From Lactobacillus sp. ESL0246 (GTDB lineage Bacteria; Bacillota; Bacilli; Lactobacillales; Lactobacillaceae), in NCBI RefSeq assembly GCF_003692965.1, contig NZ_REHC01000008.1:62001-126000 (forward strand): 64,000 nucleotides of DNA. Reading direction: 5' to 3'. This document shows positions 26,067 through 35,289 of the stretch, one piece after another (position 1 is the first letter of the stretch; every line of letters starts with the position of its first letter). The notes beneath the pieces are model-generated. The model was given only the letters and a program-made list of their open reading frames with translations, was not told the DNA's origin and did no database searches. Position numbers and translations under genes: made by a program.

Positions 26067-29000
26067 TTATCCAAAATCTAATCCAATTGTTTCGAAATAC
26101 TGTGCCAATCTGCGATCAATAATATCAGCATACTTTCTGGCATCACTCTCTGATGAAATATTACCGTTAATGTTAATAGTGACATTAGGTGACATCCCCA
26201 CAGATTTAGGCTTTTTGATTTTAACTTTATCCAGAACCCGGTCTAAGCCAAAATGCTTAGATTGCTTGTTAGAGTAAACGTGAACTGGTTCTTTAAATCT
26301 AGCAATTTCGGGTCCTTTTTCGCCAACAAGAACATTCTGATCAACTGGAGGATTGCCACCTTCAGCATAGCCGTGACCGTTTCCTAATGCCGAAAGATCC
26401 GGACCATATTTGTGCTTGGCGTAATTTAAGCCAGCATAGATATTGTCGGGGCCGTTAAAGATGTTGCCTGCACCTTTACGCTTGTAAGCATTAAAGGTTG
26501 CACGTTTGGTTTGCATTAAACCAAGTGCTGGACCAGAGCCATCACCGTCAGGATCGGCACCTGGCTGTTTGGCAGCAGGATTACCGCCAGATTCTGTTTG
26601 AATTTGGCGCAAAACTTTGTCGACCATGCCCTTAGATGTAGACAGGTTAAGCATCCCTAAGATGCGCTTAACTGTACCTGCCCAGCGTTGGACACCCTCA
26701 CCGCCAATATTGGCTCCGAGTGCTCCTTCATCACCGAGCTTATCCTTGATCCATTTTATGGCACCCGCACCTAGCTGACTCTTGGCTAGGCTCATTAATC
26801 TTCCTGATGGTTTTGCATTATTAGACTTGGCAGAAGCATCATGCAGACCTTTAACACGGTAAAAGCCATAGCCCATAGATGTATCGTCTGATATCCGTGA
26901 TACTCGCGCACTAGGTGGCGTTTCATTAAACATAGTGCCAGTTTGTGGGTTTTTGATAATACCCACGTGTCCTGCAGCACCAGTTCCATGACCAAAGATA
27001 ACAAGGTCACCTGGTACTGTCTTAGATAATGATTTACCCAAATATTCAGTACCACCAGAATGTTGCATATCGACCGTAGACCGACCGATGTCAATGTTAA
27101 AGTGACGCAATGCCTGCATTACCATGCCTGAGCAATCGCTTGCCATTTTTGAAGCAGCACCCATGACGTATCTAACACCGCTGAATGTTGCTTCAGCGTA
27201 TTTTAGGAATGCCTCACGAGTTCCGCCATGACCATTACCTGCACCAATAGCATTGTCAATAACAGTCCACATTGCATTAGTCCACGGCACACCATATTTA
27301 GTGCTTGAATTTTTAGTCAGGTCAATTGTACCAGCAGTAATGTCAATCTTGCCGCGGTTAAGCTTGCTTGAGAACATATTAGCAAAGCTCTTAGCTGGAT
27401 TAGCCTTGCCTCTTGAAACTAACTTTTTCAAAAAGCTGGTGGAAACACCACTGCCCTTTGCAAAGTGTGGCATCCCCCAGCTATGTGCTAGGCTTTGTGT
27501 TTGCGAGCCATTAAGCACGGCATCATTCTTCTCAAGCGGTAATATGCGATTATTGCCACGTGGGATCCAAATGTCACCTGAGCCTTTAACAATTGCCTCC
27601 TGACGTGGTCCTGACTGGGCATCATTAACCATTGCTAGCGTGTTGTGAGTTAAGCGTCCATTTGATCCTGCAGCAAACTTAACAGGTTTAATGACACTTG
27701 CATTACCGCCAAACTGGCTTAAGACTTTGTCAATACCACTAATACCACGATTAATCTGATCAATCGTGTCTTGCATGGCATCTTTGGCATAGCCCTTCAT
27801 TTTGTCGAGAGCTTTGCCAAAGCCTCTGGATGTCGACTTAGCTAAATTAATGGTGCCATCATGCAGACTGTCCATCTGAGAATGGACGCCTTTGCGCATC
27901 GTAGTGTAGTCTTTAACTGTACGGACACGTGTCTTTTTGGTCTCTTTGCCAGTCTCGGCAGTTATCTTTGCCCAGGATGAAGTAGTGTTTTTAGCTACTT
28001 TGTCAAGATTAGTATTTCCGTTAGCATAGCCTTTTAGCACATATCCCTGTCCTAAGCCACCATGCAATACCTTGTGGGTATCTTTAGCATTCAAAATATG
28101 TTCATTAGCATGAACTTTGGCAATCTCAGGGCCGTTTGCACCAAGAAGACGAGCATTATTGCCATTAACGGTATATGCCAGCTCTGCTCCGCCTTCTCCA
28201 ACTAGAGCAGTGTGGTTAGATCTAATTGTGTCGCCTTGAGCATGTGCTTTAACTGACTTCGTGGCAGGTTTAGTAAAATTGCCAATAGCTTTGCCGACAC
28301 CACCAGCCCACTTGTCAAAGCCTTGTTTCTTGTCATTGAACCATGAAGTCAAGCCATGCCATTGGTCCTTGAACCAACCAATGACACTTTTGACACCTTT
28401 AATGAAGCCATTAAACATGTTCTTGGTCGACCAACCTAGATTTTCAAGACTCCAGAAATTCTTTGGCGGTTTTTTAGCAAGCCATCCCTTAGCTAGAGCT
28501 TTTTCAGCATTAATTGCCGTACCATAGGCTGTCTTGTTCCACAAATTATGTGAAGTCCAACCTAGGTTTTCTAGGGACCAGAATTTCTTAGGCGGCTTTT
28601 TAGATTGCCAACCTTTTTTTAGACTGTTAACCGCATTTTTGGCTGCTTTACCAGTCTTCTTGGCCATGTCATGTGTAGACCAGCCCAGGTTTTCCAGTGA
28701 CCATAACTTTTTAGGCGGCTTATTTGACTGCCAGCCTTTGGTGAACTTGTTAACCGCTTGACCGCCCCAGCCACCGACAACTTTGCCGATTTGCGAGCCA
28801 ATGGCTGCGCCTAATGGACCACCAAACCAAAGTCCAATGCCACCACCGATACCTGAGCCAATGCCCTTACCGATATCCTGGCTGCGCTTGTCGGCTGAAT
28901 GTCGATCCTTGAAGGCATTGACAAACTCAGAGCCTGCATCTATTGCGACACCAGCACCTGCTAGTCCAGTTCCGATTTTTCCTGCTGTGGAAAGTCCTTT

Positions 29001-31004
29001 TAATCCGCCAGCTGAATGAGCCGATTGAAGCAAACCATTAAGAGAGCCTGCTCCACCTTGTTGCGTGAACAATCCTTTGCCTAAGCTTTCAGCTTTGGCT
29101 TTTACTGCTTTTCCAAAATTTACTGTTGAGTTGAAGCCTTTAGATAATTCACCACCAAGAGTTTTGCCGACATCCCTAAACTTATTGCCAGAATGCAGGT
29201 ATTTAACTGATACATCATCAATACCTTTGACATCATCAATGCCTTTTAAGCCTTTAACAAATGACCACACATGCTTAGATGCCTTATAGCCATAACCAGC
29301 AATGTCAACAAACGGCTTGGCTACTTTTTTAGCACCTTTTACAGCTACCATTGCAACGATTGCATCAGAAACTATCTTAAGAGCTGTTTTATTTTTAGCT
29401 AAATTGTCAAAGCCTTCTGCAATTGCATGTATTGCACCACCATGCTTTTCAGCATTTTGGCCAATTAAGCCTGTTGCTTTACCAATATCAACAAAAATAG
29501 TCGAAGCGTCTTTCCAAACTCCTTTACCCAGGGCCCCAGAAATAGATAAGAGGCTACTGCCGAAAGTCTTAAGGTCATTACCATGTTTTGCGATCCAATT
29601 GAAGAATGAAGTTGTACCAGCACTAATATTGTCAATACCATTGTTTAACACTTTCGTTGCCGACACTTTTTTTCCGTTATTACCGACAAATGGAACTGCA
29701 GCCTTATTGATGCCTTTGGAAACAGAACTGCCTAGTCTGTTAAATGCTTTTTCAGTATCTTTTGATGTGGACCACTTACTAATTTGCTTAATCAGCGGAT
29801 TCTCCATTTTTGTAAATGGCTTATCAAATGCAGACATTAATCGTGGCATTTGGGATTTAACAGTTCTAACCATCCCTGGGATAGTTTTGTTGAAATTATC
29901 CGTGGCATTGCGGTATTGGTGAGCAGTGCTTTCAACCACGCCAATCATAGTCTTTGAGCTGATCTTGCCCTTGGACATTAGGTCGTTCATCTGCTTCATC
30001 GTCAGCTTATGATTCTTAGTCTGAGTCTGCATCGTCTTTAACAGATTCGTTCTTATGACTGGAAATACGTTAACAAATGACATCATATCTTGTGCAGACA
30101 CTTTGCCATTAGCCATCATTTGTCCGAACTGTGTACCGAAGTTTTCGACTTCATCGTCACTTTTTCCGAACGCATCCTGCAATGTTAATACTGATTTAAC
30201 TAATTGTCCGGTTTCTTTAGGATCCTTGTCAATGGCATAAAACTTCTGACTTAGGTTATCAACCATAGCAGTAGAGTTTTGTGCGGCTGCAGCCATGTCA
30301 TCAATTTGCTTAACCATGCCTTTGCCCTTATTAGCATTACCCGTTAAGGTAAGCCAGGTAGCATTCATGGTCTGCTGTGCTATGTTGTATTCGTGAGCTG
30401 AATGAATCATCTCGCCCAAGCTAGATTTGACAAAGTTGAAGCCACTCATCACTGCATTCGAAACTAGGTTTGCACCAAGTATTGATTTGAAAACAGAATG
30501 TGTTTTAGTTGCCGAAGCCGCTGTGTCATCCAGCTTGTTTTTAACTTTTTGAAAAACAGAAACGCTATTTTTTCTTAACTCGTCATTTGTATCACTGATA
30601 GCTGACTTAAACTTGTTAATTTCAGTCGCATTCTGGTTAATCCTTACCTGTTGTCTTTGAAAAGCGCTACTAGTTTCGCCAGTTTTTTCAGCAATCTTGG
30701 TCAGCTCGTTTTCCAGAGAGTTTTGCTTTTGTGAAAGTTCTGAAATAGCAGTTTTGTAAGCTCTAACCCGTTCTTGGTTGGCTTGGTAAGTCTTTCCTTC
30801 AGATTCAAGGCGTTGAATATATGATGCTGTTACTGTGCTTATGTGATTTATTTCATTTGGGAGTCCGCTGGGAGCATGCATCCCTGAGAATCTCTGATTA
30901 ACCTTGCTCAAAGCTTCATATAACGCACCAGTAGCTTTGTTAGCTTTTTCTATTTGACTAAAATCAACATTAACACCTAAGCTATAGCCTTCATGGTTAG
31001 CCAT
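26067..31004 (-). CDS. Tape measure protein with NlpC/P60 and lytic transglycosylase domains
   Basis: 1645 aa. The N-terminal coiled coil and tape-measure core (1-500, with a TMP-type segment at 200-400) is followed by a glycine-rich membrane-like stretch (650-740) and three repeats with PPKxxWSLENLGW (about 755-850). An NlpC/P60 domain spans 1260-1370, with catalytic Cys in DCSG near 1290 and His in GHVGI. The transglycosylase-like domain lies at 1440-1540, with catalytic Glu near 1471 in ESGGNP and GLMQTKRATF. It sets tail length and carries two wall-cutting activities for DNA entry. Confidence 0.93.
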   Translation of the reverse strand: MANHEGYSLGVNVDFSQIEKANKATGALYEALSKVNQRFSGMHAPSGLPNEINHISTVTASYIQRLESEGKTYQANQERVRAYKTAISELSQKQNSLENELTKIAEKTGETSSAFQRQQVRINQNATEINKFKSAISDTNDELRKNSVSVFQKVKNKLDDTAASATKTHSVFKSILGANLVSNAVMSGFNFVKSSLGEMIHSAHEYNIAQQTMNATWLTLTGNANKGKGMVKQIDDMAAAAQNSTAMVDNLSQKFYAIDKDPKETGQLVKSVLTLQDAFGKSDDEVENFGTQFGQMMANGKVSAQDMMSFVNVFPVIRTNLLKTMQTQTKNHKLTMKQMNDLMSKGKISSKTMIGVVESTAHQYRNATDNFNKTIPGMVRTVKSQMPRLMSAFDKPFTKMENPLIKQISKWSTSKDTEKAFNRLGSSVSKGINKAAVPFVGNNGKKVSATKVLNNGIDNISAGTTSFFNWIAKHGNDLKTFGSSLLSISGALGKGVWKDASTIFVDIGKATGLIGQNAEKHGGAIHAIAEGFDNLAKNKTALKIVSDAIVAMVAVKGAKKVAKPFVDIAGYGYKASKHVWSFVKGLKGIDDVKGIDDVSVKYLHSGNKFRDVGKTLGGELSKGFNSTVNFGKAVKAKAESLGKGLFTQQGGAGSLNGLLQSAHSAGGLKGLSTAGKIGTGLAGAGVAIDAGSEFVNAFKDRHSADKRSQDIGKGIGSGIGGGIGLWFGGPLGAAIGSQIGKVVGGWGGQAVNKFTKGWQSNKPPKKLWSLENLGWSTHDMAKKTGKAAKNAVNSLKKGWQSKKPPKKFWSLENLGWTSHNLWNKTAYGTAINAEKALAKGWLAKKPPKNFWSLENLGWSTKNMFNGFIKGVKSVIGWFKDQWHGLTSWFNDKKQGFDKWAGGVGKAIGNFTKPATKSVKAHAQGDTIRSNHTALVGEGGAELAYTVNGNNARLLGANGPEIAKVHANEHILNAKDTHKVLHGGLGQGYVLKGYANGNTNLDKVAKNTTSSWAKITAETGKETKKTRVRTVKDYTTMRKGVHSQMDSLHDGTINLAKSTSRGFGKALDKMKGYAKDAMQDTIDQINRGISGIDKVLSQFGGNASVIKPVKFAAGSNGRLTHNTLAMVNDAQSGPRQEAIVKGSGDIWIPRGNNRILPLEKNDAVLNGSQTQSLAHSWGMPHFAKGSGVSTSFLKKLVSRGKANPAKSFANMFSSKLNRGKIDITAGTIDLTKNSSTKYGVPWTNAMWTVIDNAIGAGNGHGGTREAFLKYAEATFSGVRYVMGAASKMASDCSGMVMQALRHFNIDIGRSTVDMQHSGGTEYLGKSLSKTVPGDLVIFGHGTGAAGHVGIIKNPQTGTMFNETPPSARVSRISDDTSMGYGFYRVKGLHDASAKSNNAKPSGRLMSLAKSQLGAGAIKWIKDKLGDEGALGANIGGEGVQRWAGTVKRILGMLNLSTSKGMVDKVLRQIQTESGGNPAAKQPGADPDGDGSGPALGLMQTKRATFNAYKRKGAGNIFNGPDNIYAGLNYAKHKYGPDLSALGNGHGYAEGGNPPVDQNVLVGEKGPEIARFKEPVHVYSNKQSKHFGLDRVLDKVKIKKPKSVGMSPNVTININGNISSESDARKYADIIDRRLAQYFETIGLDFG

Positions 31005-31064
31005 TAATTTACCTCCTTTCTTCTTAATTTTCTAAAAAAGCTATTGACAGATATCGTCTCCTGC

Positions 31065-31292
31065 TTATTTTTTAGCACCAAATGCAGTCGCAATGCCGTT
31101 ATTTGTTGCAGTGCTATTGATTTTGAACCGTTCTTCAATATCTCTGTTTACAATCTCTTGCATTACAGCTAATTGATCAGCAGTTGCATGATCCACTAGC
31201 TCAATAGGTACACCATGCATTACTAGCCTTAATTGTGGCTCTAAAGCATCAGCCTTATGCTTTATTTGGCGTTGATTAAAGCTGACCTGCAA
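31065..31292 (-). CDS. Tail assembly chaperone, downstream frame (probable frameshift product)
   Basis: 75 aa from a TTG at 31292, but the only nearby purine-rich stretch (AGGGG) lies one base away, too close for a ribosome site. It overlaps the upstream chaperone gene by 17 bp in another frame. The helical sequence (QIKHKADALEPQ... ELVDHATADQLAVMQEIVN) fits the C-terminal part of a G-T type fusion. Probably expressed as an extension of 31276-31674 through ribosomal frameshifting. Confidence 0.65.
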   Translation of the reverse strand: MQVSFNQRQIKHKADALEPQLRLVMHGVPIELVDHATADQLAVMQEIVNRDIEERFKINSTATNNGIATAFGAKK

Positions 31293-31674
31293 GCCCCTGG
31301 TTAAGAAATCGAAGCACTTGAGGTGCTAGCTCATCTAAACCCGGATGAGAGTTCCAGTAATTTACAGAGCTAATTTTAGGTGAAACAATCACATCCTTAA
31401 CGCACTCTTCCATCAGGGCGCTAAATGCAATGTTGTTAAATCTATTGGCTGCAATATCTTCTATTTCCATTGCACGTGCTACGCCTGGGAACTGCAAAAC
31501 CACTGTGTATTCTTTATCAGTGCCTTTGCCAAGAGTAATTTCTTGGGTTTTACCCATCATTGTTTCAATTTCAGAAGTCTTTGCTTGCTTTGCAGTTCTA
31601 ACTTCTCTGTTATGTGCCTCCAATGCTAATTCTGAATTGGTCTTTTTAGTTTCTGTTTTTTTTGTAGTTGCCAT
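31276..31674 (-). CDS. Tail assembly chaperone (gpG-like)
   Basis: 132 aa. Small, charged, immediately upstream of the tape measure gene, and followed by an overlapping frame without its own start. This is the standard place of the tail tape-measure chaperone. Opens MATTKKTETKKTNSELALEA. Central part has EYTVVLQFPGVARAMEIED. Confidence 0.75.
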   Translation of the reverse strand: MATTKKTETKKTNSELALEAHNREVRTAKQAKTSEIETMMGKTQEITLGKGTDKEYTVVLQFPGVARAMEIEDIAANRFNNIAFSALMEECVKDVIVSPKISSVNYWNSHPGLDELAPQVLRFLNQGLAGQL

Positions 31675-31732
31675 TTAAATTTATCTCCTTTTTACTAAGC
31701 ATCCCATACGGGCTTATATTAACTAACAATCC

Positions 31733-32164
31733 TTATATTTCATCAACAAGAGGCGTTTCGTCCATGTACAAAGCCTTGATTTGCCATGCTTGATTTGACG
31801 CTTCAGCGGCACCAGTTGAAGTAGGTTTCTTAGGAATCCAACAATGAGTTGCTGAAATATGAATTGATGACGTTACAATATCGACTGGAAAATTTCCAGT
31901 TTCTGCTAAATCGTGAAGAAGCTTAACTACTGGAGCAGTTTCGAAAATGTTAAGAGTAATAGTACCACCATGTTTAGCGTTTTTTGAAGCAACACCATTA
32001 CCTTGCGGATCTTGTTTAACGGTAACAGTATCGTTATCATAGTCAGCCGTATACATTGTATCTTCGCCATAAGCGTATATTTGGTGCCCATCTACCATAA
32101 CAACGGTATCAGCCGCATTATAAGTTTTGGTAGCTAAGCCAGTTAATGCTGAATTTTGTGACAT
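31733..32164 (-). CDS. Tail tube protein (DUF3277-like)
   Basis: 143 aa. YGEDTMYTADYDNDTVTVKQ and HGGTITLNI fit the beta-barrel tube subunit of contractile tails. Gene order sheath-tube-chaperone-tape measure supports this. Polymerises into the inner tube. Confidence 0.8.
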   Translation of the reverse strand: MSQNSALTGLATKTYNAADTVVMVDGHQIYAYGEDTMYTADYDNDTVTVKQDPQGNGVASKNAKHGGTITLNIFETAPVVKLLHDLAETGNFPVDIVTSSIHISATHCWIPKKPTSTGAAEASNQAWQIKALYMDETPLVDEI

Positions 32165-32178
32165 TTTTTATCCTCCTT

Positions 32179-33333
32179 TTATTGCAAAATAGTGTCTGAA
32201 TTAACAGTTCCGTGGACTGTTAGAGTATGAATTGCACCTGACGCATGGTAGGCGAAACTCAAGCCACCGTAATGACGATTAGATAGGTCCTGTGCTGACT
32301 GTTGCTCACGAGGGGTTGCGCTAATAGTAAAGTCAGCCTTGCCATTGGCGTCGGCTTGAATGATTCCTTGCTCATAAGCCTTATTTAAGACTTGAGTTGC
32401 TGCTCCTAGCACCAAATTAATGCCAGCTTGGTTATATGGAACTTTGTCATTGTCTTGTAGCAACTTCTCCATTGCCGATTCCATATTGCTCTTAACCCAG
32501 ATGATGCCATGTATGGTATCAATGTATTCACCAGACAGAACCTTGCCTTCTGTTGTCTGATCTTTGCCAAAAACGGTAGTGTAGGCTACAGCATTGACCT
32601 TGTTAATACCAACTAGTTCTGTAGCGGTTAAGCTTTCAGGTGTAATTCCATTAAGAGTTTTGAACTTCCATGTAACAGAACCAACTGGTAATGTGGCGAT
32701 TGCGCCAACAAATGCTGCATCGGCTGCCTCAGCAATGTCATGTTTTAGACCAATCGTGTAATTTTGACCTTGTAAAGCAATTAATGCAGATACATCGTTT
32801 GTTTGGATTACCAAGAAATGATCTTTGTTTGCTTCAAAAATATTTGAAAGCAAAGTAAGTTCAGATTGTTCATCATCGCTTTTAGCTCTTACTGCAAAGG
32901 TCCAATTAAAGAACCAGAATGCACCTAATGCATCCTGCTCTTTTCCGCTAGGTATATCTAACACTGCTACGCGGTCTGAATGGTTTGCCTGAGCAAAATA
33001 TGCTTCTGCTTTGGCTAGAACATCCTCATTGTCTGTGTAGTCAACCTTAACGCCATCTAGCGATGAATATTCGCGGTAAACGGCACCAGTGGCTGTATCA
33101 GTTTTGCGCGATAGTAAACCATCCAGTCTTTCTTCTTCCGTAATAGTGTCAGAAGGTGTTACTGCTTGATCAGATGGTGTACTGGTATTGCCAGAGTCAC
33201 TCTGTCCAGGCGTACCCGATAATTGATTGATAATTAAAAGATTGCCTAAACCAACTGTAGGCTTAGGTCTAACAATAGACATCACAACATCAACATCTGA
33301 TGGTCTATCGTAGGCTACTATTGTATTTGCCAT
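32179..33333 (-). CDS. Tail sheath protein (DUF3383)
   Basis: 384 aa. VAYDRPSDVDVVMSIVRPKP at the start, AYFAQANHSDRVAVLDI in the centre and TLTVHGTVN at the end fit DUF3383 sheath proteins. Presence of a sheath identifies a contractile (myovirus) tail. A low-complexity Ser/Thr/Pro insertion lies at about 40-70. Confidence 0.85.
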   Translation of the reverse strand: MANTIVAYDRPSDVDVVMSIVRPKPTVGLGNLLIINQLSGTPGQSDSGNTSTPSDQAVTPSDTITEEERLDGLLSRKTDTATGAVYREYSSLDGVKVDYTDNEDVLAKAEAYFAQANHSDRVAVLDIPSGKEQDALGAFWFFNWTFAVRAKSDDEQSELTLLSNIFEANKDHFLVIQTNDVSALIALQGQNYTIGLKHDIAEAADAAFVGAIATLPVGSVTWKFKTLNGITPESLTATELVGINKVNAVAYTTVFGKDQTTEGKVLSGEYIDTIHGIIWVKSNMESAMEKLLQDNDKVPYNQAGINLVLGAATQVLNKAYEQGIIQADANGKADFTISATPREQQSAQDLSNRHYGGLSFAYHASGAIHTLTVHGTVNSDTILQ

Positions 33334-33350
33334 TATTTTCTCCTTTGTTA

Positions 33351-33899
33351 TTAATTGTTAGTGACAGTTCCGTCTGTCAATTCTGTATTGCCTGCAGCAT
33401 TAATTGACTTGATATCTGTATCTTCAAAGTCAAACTGCAGGTCTTTTTCTTGAAATGTGAAATTACCATTAACTAAAAATGAGCAGTCAAAGCCATAGTC
33501 ATTGTCATAGTTGATGCCAGACAATGTGGTCCGATTGCTCGTATTTGTAATTTTCTGTGGCACGATCTGTGCCTGTTTAAATGCCCTAGCATAGGGGCTC
33601 TCATGTAGTGCTGTGTAAAGCTTGCCAGCTAACTCTAATGCTTCAATTGATGTCGTTGCATGGATGTCAATTTGCATGGTGCAGACATATTGGGGATGAT
33701 CTTTTAACCAGTCGCTAGTTGTTGGGTTATTTAAGGTAATCCAATTAAAAGTAGCAAAGGGATAATCTTCCATCTCATCAAAATTGTTCTGCTCCACCAG
33801 CTCACAATTGCACACATGATTTACTATCTTGCCCAGGATGTATTGGACTAAATAGTGATCACTTAATTCAGGCAATTTAGTTTGCTGAATGTTTATCAT
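33351..33899 (-). CDS. Head-tail/neck protein (tail terminator-like)
   Basis: 182 aa. MINIQQTKLPELSDHYLVQY with a later region YVCTMQIDIHATTSIEALELA fits the LIC_12616/gpU-like neck and tail terminator proteins found just before the sheath gene. Overlaps the next gene by 23 bp. Confidence 0.65.
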   Translation of the reverse strand: MINIQQTKLPELSDHYLVQYILGKIVNHVCNCELVEQNNFDEMEDYPFATFNWITLNNPTTSDWLKDHPQYVCTMQIDIHATTSIEALELAGKLYTALHESPYARAFKQAQIVPQKITNTSNRTTLSGINYDNDYGFDCSFLVNGNFTFQEKDLQFDFEDTDIKSINAAGNTELTDGTVTNN

Positions 33900-34272
33900 C
33901 CCCTTTTAACTCATAGATAATGACATCTGAGTAGTCTTTATAATTTGAAAAAGGCATTACCCGAAACATCCCTCCCTGAGAAGGCACTTCAACCCTAGTA
34001 TTTTCAGAATACACGCCAGTTGAGTACCACACCAGGTCTCCCTGTTGCAAAACCCCACCGGGCAAGAACTGAGGCATCATGGCTGTCATGTCGCTAACAG
34101 GCAAGACTGGCTCATGACGCAGTTCAGGTTCTACTTGATCATTATCAGGAACTTTAATCCCTCCCACATAGTGGTAATGAGGTTTATCAGCTGGGCTCTT
34201 ATAGGGATAGACCTTGATGTCCACTCCGAAGTCTTTCAGCATGTCTTTAAACGACAAATAAAAACTACTCAT
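33877..34272 (-). CDS. Head-tail joining protein
   Basis: 131 aa. Beta-rich with LQQGDLVWYSTGVY and FRVMPFSNYKDYSDVIIYEL, the pattern of head-closure (stopper) proteins that are placed between connector and terminator genes. Assignment from order and size. Confidence 0.6.
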   Translation of the reverse strand: MSSFYLSFKDMLKDFGVDIKVYPYKSPADKPHYHYVGGIKVPDNDQVEPELRHEPVLPVSDMTAMMPQFLPGGVLQQGDLVWYSTGVYSENTRVEVPSQGGMFRVMPFSNYKDYSDVIIYELKGDDKHSAN

Positions 34273-34897
34273 CCTTGCCTCCTATCGGGATAATCTTCCA
34301 GGTAACTCGTTTTGGCAAATCACCAGTGTCTGTCAATGGATCGTTCTGCCCCTTTTTATTAGCAATGGTCAATGGGGCGTTGCCTGGCTTAGTCCATCTG
34401 GTCAATGTGCGTCTAATGTCAGCTACTGCAGTAATGCCTAGCTTAGACAATAGTTTTTTGCCAGTGCCGTTATTGTAGAGAACATCTTCGATACCAGCTT
34501 TAATGATTTGTCCGTACTTTTTCTTGTTTTCATCTAATGATTTTCGCAAGAAAGGACGTGCTGGTATGTCAGATTTTGACATTAAGTAAAAATAGACTAC
34601 TGATTTACCGTTCTCAAAGACACATGCAACATGTTTCCCCTTGGGCACAAATAGCCCTTTAACATCCCTAGCACGAACAGTTTTACCGTAGCGATGAATT
34701 GCATTACTTGAAGGTACCCAAAGATACTTAGTGTTTTTTGGCACTATGTGCGCTCCATACTCGTTAGCTCTGACCACCGTTAGTAAGAGACTGTCGTCTT
34801 CGCCAAAAAAGCCAACAGCTATTTGGTTCTGTTTCAGGTAGCTCAGTTCCTTTTCGATTTTGTCAAAGCCGAAGTCCCCCTTTTTCTCTAAACTCAA
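34265..34897 (-). CDS. Tail completion/virion morphogenesis protein (HK97 gp10-like)
   Basis: 210 aa. VGFFGEDDS and NEYGAHIVP near the N-terminus and IPARPFLRKSLDENKKKYGQ (about 110-130) fit the gp10/Mu gpG-like tail completion family. Overlaps both neighbours by 4-8 bp. Confidence 0.7.
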   Translation of the reverse strand: MSLEKKGDFGFDKIEKELSYLKQNQIAVGFFGEDDSLLLTVVRANEYGAHIVPKNTKYLWVPSSNAIHRYGKTVRARDVKGLFVPKGKHVACVFENGKSVVYFYLMSKSDIPARPFLRKSLDENKKKYGQIIKAGIEDVLYNNGTGKKLLSKLGITAVADIRRTLTRWTKPGNAPLTIANKKGQNDPLTDTGDLPKRVTWKIIPIGGKDE

Positions 34898-35280
34898 TGT
34901 TGCACCACCGCATATCTGCTCTTGCTACTGCCACCATACTGCTTATATAGTCGCAGGTAAGCCTGCCCCCAAGGAGAGCCATTAAGCCAGTCCGTGTTAA
35001 CTGCTGCACTATAATGTCGCTCCAGAGAACCGACTTTTTCAGACACAATGCCCTGACCAGACTTACCTTCTGTGGATAACAGGTGCAGAGCCATGTATTC
35101 AGTGGCCATCTGTCGTACTGGCATCCCTTCGTCATCGATTTTCACTTCTTTTGGGAAGTGATCTCCGAGAGCAATTAAATAAGCATTACTAATTAACGCA
35201 GTAATGCTTTCTTCCGGGATATCTGACACTAAGCTTGGTGCCAGCTCTTTCAGATCATCTGCCTTTACATCTGCACTCAT
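34894..35280 (-). CDS. Head-tail adaptor protein (DUF4054-like)
   Basis: 128 aa, mostly helical, with MATEYMALHLLSTEGKSGQG and SLERHYSAA, and a short Gly/Ser-rich end. This is the usual adaptor placed immediately after the capsid gene. Confidence 0.75.
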   Translation of the reverse strand: MSADVKADDLKELAPSLVSDIPEESITALISNAYLIALGDHFPKEVKIDDEGMPVRQMATEYMALHLLSTEGKSGQGIVSEKVGSLERHYSAAVNTDWLNGSPWGQAYLRLYKQYGGSSKSRYAVVQH

Positions 35281-35289
35281 GATGCACCT

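Noticed and set aside
28261-29922. Long plus-strand open frames inside the tape measure gene
   Set aside because: They are antisense shadows of the tape measure coding sequence: no ribosome sites, proline/cysteine-rich composition and no domains.
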